Below are positions 58,184-64,000 of a stretch of 64,000 nucleotides of DNA, piece after piece (position 1 is the stretch's first letter; every line of letters begins with the position of its first letter). The translations under genes were made by a program, and so were the position numbers. The stretch lies in assembly GCF_018881835.1 (NCBI RefSeq), contig NZ_JACVPO010000002.1, positions 806,001 to 870,000 of the forward strand, in the 5' to 3' direction. The notes beneath the pieces were generated by a model. The model searched no databases and was not told the origin of the DNA. It saw nothing but the letters and a program-made list of their open reading frames with translations. This DNA is from Polynucleobacter hallstattensis. GTDB taxonomy: Bacteria > Pseudomonadota > Gammaproteobacteria > Burkholderiales > Burkholderiaceae.

Positions 58184-59281
58184 CTAATTAGCTCTATAGG
58201 CTTTAATAACATCTGCAAATGCTGTTGCAGATTCTATCCAAGTAGGTAGTTTTTCGGCAGCTTCTTTCGCACCTAAAGACAATTGCTGGCGTCGATGCGC
58301 ATCAAGCATTACTAGTTTCAAAGCTGCTGTAAGAGTTGTTACATCACCCGGAGGAGTCAGCACCCCGGCAGAGTCTGGAACAGTCTGACTAATTGCGCCG
58401 CCACTGGTTCCCACGACTGGGAGTGCATATGACAGAGCTTCAGCATATGCCATCCCGTAGCCCTCAAACAGAGAGGCGAGCACAAATCCATCGGCCTCTC
58501 GATAGAAAGAATCTAGGTGCATGCTATCGACAACACCATGAATATGTATTCGATCCTGCAATTGAAAATATGCAATGCTCTTAAGCAAATTAGAATAGGC
58601 TTTCACATCACGAGTGTTATCGCCAACAATAGACAAACTCCATGGCAATTCATTTAAGGGAGCAAGGGCTGCGATCAAAATATCAAAACCCTTACGGGGA
58701 ATGATGCTCCCGACAGAGAGCCACTTAAACTCGTTTTGACTTGTAAAGTGACTTCTCACTTGATGCAAAGGAGGGGATACCTGATTTGTTCCCGGAATTA
58801 CAGTAGTTATTTTTTTGCCATCAACCCCAAATGATTCCATTAGAGTTTGAGCCGTCAATGGACTGTTCGCAATCACGTGATCCGCATATGAAAGCGCTAA
58901 TTTCTCGCTTCTCTGAAACTTTACTTGCTGATCTATAGTCAAACCAGACTCAAAAGCTAATGGATGGTGTATCAGAGCAATGATAGGGTGGTTAACGGAC
59001 GCCTGAGCAATGGCCTCTGGCATGACACCAAGCGCTAAACCATCTATAACAATGGGCTTATCTGGCTCTATCTGAGATAGAAGGTACTCTGCTTTATTGA
59101 GCGTTTCCTGATCTGGGAAAGGAAAGCTAGGCCCCAGACTCAGCAGCTCTATCTCCCAACCCTGGGTCCTTAGCTCTTTAATAACATGACGATCGTATAT
59201 GTAGCCACCGCTGACTGTTTGCAAATCTCCAGGGTATGCGAAAACGAAAGCATTCACACATGAAGGAGATGTTGTACTCAA
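58184..59281 (-). CDS. GT4 family glycosyltransferase
   Basis: This 365-aa GT-B glycosyltransferase has AYPGDLQTVSGGYIYDRHVI, HVIANSPLTAQTLME, WLSVGSIIPRKGFDILIAAL, VLASLFEGYGMAYAEALSYA and LPVVGTSGGAI. It starts at TTG, overlapping the PTPS-like stop by 4 bp (TTGA), so it belongs to the same operon. Its association with pterin- and flavin-type enzymes suggests glycosylation of a pteridine-like product. Sugar donor and acceptor are unknown. Confidence 0.87.
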   Translation of the reverse strand: MSTTSPSCVNAFVFAYPGDLQTVSGGYIYDRHVIKELRTQGWEIELLSLGPSFPFPDQETLNKAEYLLSQIEPDKPIVIDGLALGVMPEAIAQASVNHPIIALIHHPLAFESGLTIDQQVKFQRSEKLALSYADHVIANSPLTAQTLMESFGVDGKKITTVIPGTNQVSPPLHQVRSHFTSQNEFKWLSVGSIIPRKGFDILIAALAPLNELPWSLSIVGDNTRDVKAYSNLLKSIAYFQLQDRIHIHGVVDSMHLDSFYREADGFVLASLFEGYGMAYAEALSYALPVVGTSGGAISQTVPDSAGVLTPPGDVTTLTAALKLVMLDAHRRQQLSLGAKEAAEKLPTWIESATAFADVIKAYRAN

Positions 59282-59679
59282 TGCAGCTTACCTTCGTACC
59301 ACGCTCTTGCTATATGTGATTCTGAAATAGTCACGCGGATGGCATGTAATTCGCTCATCGGACGACCCAAACTATTTGCTTTCGCTGCTGCAGCGAGTTG
59401 ATCAAAGATATATTTAGTTAAAAATTCTGTAGTTGTATTCATACCTTTAAATTGCGGAAGAATATCTAGGTTGGCATAATTTAAGGGTTTTAAAGTTGCC
59501 TTCAGAACATCTAAGGCGCAGCCAATATCAATCACAATACCGTTTTCATCAAGCTCTTGTGAAATAAAAGCAGCATCAACTACGAATGTTGCGCCATGCA
59601 AAGCTTGTGCCGGCCCAAAAACTGCGCCCTTAAAAGAATGGGCAATCATGATGTGATCGCGAACTTCAACTGTAAACAT
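59278..59679 (-). CDS. 6-pyruvoyltetrahydropterin synthase-like protein with altered zinc site
   Basis: This 133-aa T-fold protein is of the PTPS/QueD family, starting FTVEVRDHIMIAHSFKG and containing LHGATFVVDAAF, VIDIGCALDVLKATLKPLNY and MNTTTEFLTKYIFDQL. Zinc ligands H14 and H28 are kept, but the third ligand of the usual HGH motif is alanine (HGA, residue 30), the catalytic cysteine before it is absent, and the DH of the LDHxxLN motif is NY. The chemistry must therefore differ from queuosine or BH4 synthesis. It is coupled to the glycosyltransferase and follows the dehydrogenase by 13 bp. Confidence 0.8.
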   Translation of the reverse strand: MFTVEVRDHIMIAHSFKGAVFGPAQALHGATFVVDAAFISQELDENGIVIDIGCALDVLKATLKPLNYANLDILPQFKGMNTTTEFLTKYIFDQLAAAAKANSLGRPMSELHAIRVTISESHIARAWYEGKLH

Positions 59680-59692
59680 ATATTTTTCCTTA

Positions 59693-60679
59693 TTAATATT
59701 GAATCAAACAGCACAGCGCAGAACTCTGAGCGCTAAAGATCTGTGGTAACTCTGATGGTAAGGCTTCAAAGCTGATTGGCTTAGTCAGGAGAACATCTAA
59801 ACGAGAGTCGCTCAACATTGCTAGTGCAGTGGCAAGTCTACGACGATGGCTCCAGCGCGGTCTGTGAGATAGAGAGATATGTCCAACCTGGCTAGACTGG
59901 AGTTTTAACTGACGACTATGAAAAGCACCACCCAAAGACACATCTATTTTGTTTGAGCCATACCAACTCAGCTCGAGAATGGTTGCTTCTTCACCTGCCG
60001 ACGAAATTGCAGTTGAAAGGCCGGCGGCACTCGCACTACAGTGAATCACCAGATCACAATCTTTTGGCGCTAATTCAGGAGAGCTAAACTGAACACCCAG
60101 TTTTTTTGCGACCTCTTCACGCTCAGGATTGATGTCGACTAAAGTTACCTCAGCACCAGGAAGATGCCCACATAAATAGGCGATTAAGCAACCGAGTACA
60201 CCCGCACCAATAATCACAATACGGTCGCCAGGCCCTGGAGACGCATCCCAAACAGCGTTTAAAGCTGTTTCCATATTGGCTGCTAACACTGCACGTTGGG
60301 CCGGGATTTCTCTAGGAATCACTAGGATATTGTTAGCATCGGCTTGAAAAATCGATTGGTGGGGCATGAGGCTAAATACAAGCTGTCCGATTAGTTCAGG
60401 GGGACCAAGCTCGACCCTACCCACATTGGAATACCCATACTTGACTGGAAATGGGAACTTGCCACCCATAAATGGCGCCCCCATACGACTGTATTCACTT
60501 TCGGGGATAAGCCCTTTAAATACGAGAGATTCTGTACCTCGACTGAGCGCACTAAATAAAGTACGCACTTGAACATTGTTTTTAGGCAAGGGGTCAAGAA
60601 TTTCCGAGCGAATCTCAATACGCTCAGGAGCCACATACCATAAAGATTGACTAACGACTGAGTCCAAAGGATGATCCAC
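59693..60679 (-). CDS. BchC-like medium-chain dehydrogenase
   Basis: This 328-aa MDR-family dehydrogenase has SALSRGTESLVFKGLIPE in place of the catalytic zinc CGTD loop, KYGYSNVGRVE, and the NAD(P) loop IIGAGVLGCLIAYLCGHLPG followed by VDINPEREEVAKKLGV. The SRGTE variant is typical of BchC-like and related zinc-poor dehydrogenases. Start is GTG. It is the first gene of the operon with the PTPS-like and glycosyltransferase genes, and likely oxidises a side-chain alcohol of their substrate. Confidence 0.82.
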   Translation of the reverse strand: MDHPLDSVVSQSLWYVAPERIEIRSEILDPLPKNNVQVRTLFSALSRGTESLVFKGLIPESEYSRMGAPFMGGKFPFPVKYGYSNVGRVELGPPELIGQLVFSLMPHQSIFQADANNILVIPREIPAQRAVLAANMETALNAVWDASPGPGDRIVIIGAGVLGCLIAYLCGHLPGAEVTLVDINPEREEVAKKLGVQFSSPELAPKDCDLVIHCSASAAGLSTAISSAGEEATILELSWYGSNKIDVSLGGAFHSRQLKLQSSQVGHISLSHRPRWSHRRRLATALAMLSDSRLDVLLTKPISFEALPSELPQIFSAQSSALCCLIQY

Positions 60680-60720
60680 GTAAAAATCCTTACTAGGAAA
60701 AGTGAAAATGTGCTTGCTAC

Positions 60721-60753
60721 CCTATACTGCTGATGCGTATTTCATAGTATAGG
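60721..60753. promoter_or_regulatory. Inverted repeat between dehydrogenase and opgH-like genes
   Basis: CCTATACT (60721) and AGTATAGG (60746) are perfect 8-bp complements with a 17-nt spacer, located in the divergent promoter region and ending 15 bp before the glucosyltransferase start. It could be an operator or a small stem-loop. Confidence 0.4.
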
Positions 60754-60768
60754 TGAGCTTAGGATAAA

Positions 60769-62538
60769 TTGAAGACCTCAGTAAATAAACACCCCATAAA
60801 AGCAGTGTCGATTCGTCGAGCCATTTTCTGCTTACTTTTCATACTCACATCAGTATTCATGTTGTGGCTTCTATATCAAACACTACATCAGTATTTCCCC
60901 ACCCCAATTCTCTGGTCATTAATAGTCCTTTTTTCGCTCACCTTACCCTGGATGGTGATTGGTTTCTGGAATGCGATTATTGGCTTTTTAATTTGTCTTT
61001 TAATAAAGAATCCACTTTCTATTGTTCTACCTAAAAATATGCAAGATTGCGAAGATATGCCTTTAAATAGCTCTACAGCTCTTTTACTGTGTATTCGAAA
61101 TGAAGAGTCATCAAGGGTAGTTCGTAATCTGCAAATTATGATTGACAGTCTAATCAATGCAGGCATTGAAAAATATTTCCATGTTTATATCCTTAGCGAC
61201 AGCACTACTGAAACCATTAGGCAATCTGAAAGTGCGCTTTTCGAGAAATTAAATAAAGAGTATGGACAAAGAATTAATATCGTCTATCGCTGTCGCGAAA
61301 ATAATGAAGGATATAAGGCAGGAAATATTGCTAACTTTTGTCAGCAGTATGGAAAATTGCATCACTTTGCCATCACGCTGGATGCTGATAGCTTTATGAC
61401 TGCTGCAGCAATGAAAAGACTTGTTCAAATGATGCAATCGAATCCGCGACTAGGGATATTGCAAGGTCTTGTTATTGGTCTGCCATCAAGCAGTGCCTTC
61501 ACTCGTCTTTTTCAATACGGCATGCGTCTTGGAATGCGCTCATACACTATGGGTTCAGCATGGTGGCAATCTGATTTTGGTCCTTATTGGGGTCATAACG
61601 CAATTATTCGCCTTGATCCTTTTGTGCAGCACTGTCAGTTTTCGGAGATTAAGACCGCTTCAGGGTATACGAAACAGATACTTAGCCATGATTTAGTCGA
61701 AGCAGTACTCATGCGTCGTGCTGATTTTGAAGTGCGCGTTTATCCATCTGAAGATAGCAGTTGGGAAGAAAATCCACCAACTCTGACAGAATATATTCGT
61801 CGCGATTTAAGATGGTGCGAAGGAAATCTTCAATACATCCATCTCCTCACCCTTCCCAATCTCAAGTTGATTAGTCGGATACAGCTTGTTTTAGCAATAT
61901 TTATGTTTCTGGGCTCACCAGCATGGATTGCGCTGATGATTATCTGCACTCTCTCTATCGCTACTTTTCCATCCATTCAAGAAACTGCCAGTGGAGTTTA
62001 TTTTCATACGTTTATTTGGCTTACTCTCTTAATGTGGTACCTACCAAAAGTTGCTGGAGCCCTCAATGTCTTACTCAATACAAAAGAATCCCAACGTTTT
62101 GGTGGTCGATGGCGTTTTACCATTAGCCTCTTACTTGAAACGATATTTTCTCTATTGATGACTCCAATTGCCTGGCTTAATCACACTATTTTTATGATGA
62201 ATCTTGCTCTAGGACGTCAAGGGGGTTGGTCATCACAGGCGAGGGATGACCATACCGTCAACATATCGAATGCAGTCAAGCAATTTTGGCCACATACAGC
62301 ATTAGGAATTGCCTTGACCTTGACGCTATATCTTAGTCATAGAAATGCTACCTATTTTGGTTTATTAATTTTTGGCGGTCTATTAGGATCGATACCCTTA
62401 GCAGTGATAACGTCGCAGTCCTGGCTAAGCAATCTCATGATGAAATACAAACTTTTATCCTCTCCAGAAGAAATTACTACGCCAGATGAATTAGCACCCC
62501 TCCGCCTAAAAGCTTTAAATCATCACCACAGTAATTAA
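60769..62538 (+). CDS. opgH: OpgH/MdoH-like glucosyltransferase
   Basis: This 589-aa membrane GT2 glucosyltransferase of the osmoregulated periplasmic glucan type has N-terminal helices. The catalytic region runs VYILSDSTTE, TLDADSFMTAAAMKRLVQMM, HDLVEAVLMRRADFEVRVYP, the acceptor-site SEDSSWEENPP and RRDLRWCEGN, and further helices follow. At 589 aa it is shorter than E. coli OpgH (about 850), lacking the long N-terminal extension. Start is TTG with TTAGGAT upstream. It is followed 8 bp later by an NdvA-type exporter rather than opgG. Confidence 0.88.
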   Translation: MKTSVNKHPIKAVSIRRAIFCLLFILTSVFMLWLLYQTLHQYFPTPILWSLIVLFSLTLPWMVIGFWNAIIGFLICLLIKNPLSIVLPKNMQDCEDMPLNSSTALLLCIRNEESSRVVRNLQIMIDSLINAGIEKYFHVYILSDSTTETIRQSESALFEKLNKEYGQRINIVYRCRENNEGYKAGNIANFCQQYGKLHHFAITLDADSFMTAAAMKRLVQMMQSNPRLGILQGLVIGLPSSSAFTRLFQYGMRLGMRSYTMGSAWWQSDFGPYWGHNAIIRLDPFVQHCQFSEIKTASGYTKQILSHDLVEAVLMRRADFEVRVYPSEDSSWEENPPTLTEYIRRDLRWCEGNLQYIHLLTLPNLKLISRIQLVLAIFMFLGSPAWIALMIICTLSIATFPSIQETASGVYFHTFIWLTLLMWYLPKVAGALNVLLNTKESQRFGGRWRFTISLLLETIFSLLMTPIAWLNHTIFMMNLALGRQGGWSSQARDDHTVNISNAVKQFWPHTALGIALTLTLYLSHRNATYFGLLIFGGLLGSIPLAVITSQSWLSNLMMKYKLLSSPEEITTPDELAPLRLKALNHHHSN

Positions 62539-62546
62539 GCATCCTC

Positions 62547-64000
62547 ATGAGCCTTGTTAGAACCTATACACGTGCATTAAAAAAGCTTAGCTCTGATAGT
62601 AGGCTTGCTTGGATTTTGGCGCTTGCCAATATAGCACTTGCTATTACACTTTTTGCAGAACCAATATTGTTTGGCAAGGTTATCAACACTCTAGCTAATA
62701 CTGAAGCTTCGCAATCCACCCCTTTATGGAATGAAGTCGCACCTTTATTAATTATTTGGATACTTTTTGGATTTTTTACGATTGGTACTTCAACACTCGT
62801 TGCCCTATTTTCTGATCGTCTAGCACATCGCCAACGTCATAAAGTCTTTGGTGAATATTTTGAGCATGTATTACATATGCCTCTGAAACAGCAGTCACAA
62901 ACTCACTCTGGTCGTTTGATGAAAATCATGATCGCAGGTACAGACACCCTCTGGTGGCTCTGGCTAAGTTTTTTTCGTGAACATCTAGCCGCTTTCATCT
63001 CTTTAGTCATACTCATTCCATTAGCGCTATATATGAATTGGCGGTTAGCTTTAGTGCTCATTGGGCTCTGTTTATTTTTTGGACTGCTTACCCACTTCAT
63101 CTTACGAAAAACTCAAGATCTGCAGCAAGCAATTGAAAGCCACCATTCAGACTTAGCGGAATTAGCTTCTGACACTCTCAGCAATATTGCACTAGTACAG
63201 AGTTTTTCTAGAATTCAGCTTGAGGTGAAAGCTTTGAAGGGCATCAGCCAAAAGGTACTCAATGCTCAGTTACCCGTTCTATCATGGTGGGCAATAGTCA
63301 CGGTACTCACAAAATCTGCAACAACACTCAGTATTCTCTGTATTGTTATTTTAGGATCATGGCTTTACACGAAGTCACTAATAACAATAGGCGAAATAGT
63401 TACCTTTATTGCTTTTGCAGGTATTTTTATTGGCCGCTTAGAACAAATCGTTACATTTGCTGATAAGTTAGCAATAGACGCCCCCAGACTACAGCAGTTT
63501 TTTGAAATCTTAGATACATCACCAGATATTCAAAATATACCGAATGCAATAGATCCGGGGCGATGTGTTGGTTTGATCGAATTTAATGAAGTCTTCTTTA
63601 GTTATAACAATCGCCATAAAGCGATTGATGGGGTTAGCTTTAGTGTAAATCCAGGCGAGACAATTGCTTTAGTTGGCGTGTCTGGGGCTGGAAAATCTAC
63701 TGTGCTGAGCCTGCTGTATCGCGCCTTTGATACCCAGTCCGGACGAATCACTATAGATGGTATTGATGTCAAAAATTTTGATCTATCAGCACTGCGCAGA
63801 AATATTGGCGTGGTCTTTCAAGAGCCCTTGTTATTTAATCGCTCTATTGCTGAAAACCTTCTGGTTGGTGCGCCAAACGCGAGTGAAGAAGAGATACGAA
63901 AAGCCTGTCAACGTGCACAAGCTCTTGAATTTATTGAAAAACAGCCTGAGGGTTTTGACACTATCATCGGCGAAAGAGGGAGAATTCTTTCTGGAGGCGA
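62547..64000 (+). CDS. ndvA: NdvA/ChvA-type glucan ABC exporter (partial)
   Basis: This ABC exporter half-transporter, cut by the window end after 484 codons, has a six-helix membrane domain (residues about 20-320). The nucleotide-binding domain follows, with VGVSGAGKSTVLSLLYRAFD (Walker A), the Q-loop region IGVVFQEPLLFNRSIAENLL and the start of the signature (GRILSGG). The N-terminal AWILALANIALAITLFAEPILFGKV is characteristic of NdvA/ChvA cyclic beta-glucan exporters. It overlaps no gene and sits 8 bp after opgH, so the glucan made by OpgH is presumably its cargo. Confidence 0.88.
   Translation, partial: MSLVRTYTRALKKLSSDSRLAWILALANIALAITLFAEPILFGKVINTLANTEASQSTPLWNEVAPLLIIWILFGFFTIGTSTLVALFSDRLAHRQRHKVFGEYFEHVLHMPLKQQSQTHSGRLMKIMIAGTDTLWWLWLSFFREHLAAFISLVILIPLALYMNWRLALVLIGLCLFFGLLTHFILRKTQDLQQAIESHHSDLAELASDTLSNIALVQSFSRIQLEVKALKGISQKVLNAQLPVLSWWAIVTVLTKSATTLSILCIVILGSWLYTKSLITIGEIVTFIAFAGIFIGRLEQIVTFADKLAIDAPRLQQFFEILDTSPDIQNIPNAIDPGRCVGLIEFNEVFFSYNNRHKAIDGVSFSVNPGETIALVGVSGAGKSTVLSLLYRAFDTQSGRITIDGIDVKNFDLSALRRNIGVVFQEPLLFNRSIAENLLVGAPNASEEEIRKACQRAQALEFIEKQPEGFDTIIGERGRILSGG

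Overview
The window looks like a chromosome segment of a small-genome freshwater betaproteobacterium, most likely Polynucleobacter or a close Burkholderiaceae relative. This is inferred from moderate GC, dense short operons and gene content (ccm genes, cry-DASH next to a bacterial FeS photolyase, CaiB/HMG-CoA lyase genes, LplT, OpgH); no rRNA or complete tRNA is present to test it. No phage structural genes, CRISPR array or complete insertion sequence is visible.

Region by region. 1-4041: end of a cytochrome c maturation operon (ccmA, ccmB, partial ccmC), a signal-less family 3 solute-binding protein, a quinone oxidoreductase and a DUF2452 protein. 4130-10746: a photolyase-associated group (FeS photolyase, DUF3833 lipoprotein, chalcone-isomerase-like protein, DCC protein, TIGR03643, SDR, histidine phosphatase, DUF2237, cry-DASH, DUF2256) resembling light/singlet-oxygen regulons but with no sensor in view. 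10813-14750: histone-deacetylase-like amidohydrolase, outer-membrane transporter, potassium channel, small stress-type proteins, spermidine-synthase-like protein. 14768-22331: a minus-strand catabolic cluster (cupins, HMG-CoA lyase, CaiB CoA-transferase, secreted lipase, LeuC/LeuD-like dehydratase, haloacetate-dehalogenase-like hydrolase).

23222-55118 is accessory and modular. Near-identical units, all in the same orientation, punctuate it. They contain the 3' part of a tRNA with a CAU anticodon (tRNA-Ile2 type) or its continuation, a tandem 12-bp repeat, a hairpin, and flanking palindromes with arms AGCGTTACTT/AAGTAACGCT. The blocks between them are functionally coherent: (i) an HTH-GHKL-DUF4325 protein, an integrase remnant and a HEPN-like protein; (ii) an AbiE toxin-antitoxin pair and an uncharacterised 430-aa protein; (iii) arsenic genes, bactofilin, HU, small orphans, and a lipid/phosphate-stress cluster with recognisable Pho boxes; (iv) copper resistance; (v) cobalamin uptake with a cobalamin riboswitch, a BtuM-like membrane protein and two Dph6-like ATP pyrophosphatases. 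My reading is serial accretion of integrative elements at tRNA-derived att sites.

55598-64000: cytochrome b561; an orphan pterin/flavin-like cluster (GTP cyclohydrolase II, RibD C-domain reductase, glycosyltransferase, PTPS-like protein with an altered zinc site, BchC-like dehydrogenase) that probably makes an uncharacterised small molecule; then an OpgH-type glucosyltransferase followed by an NdvA-type glucan exporter cut by the window end.
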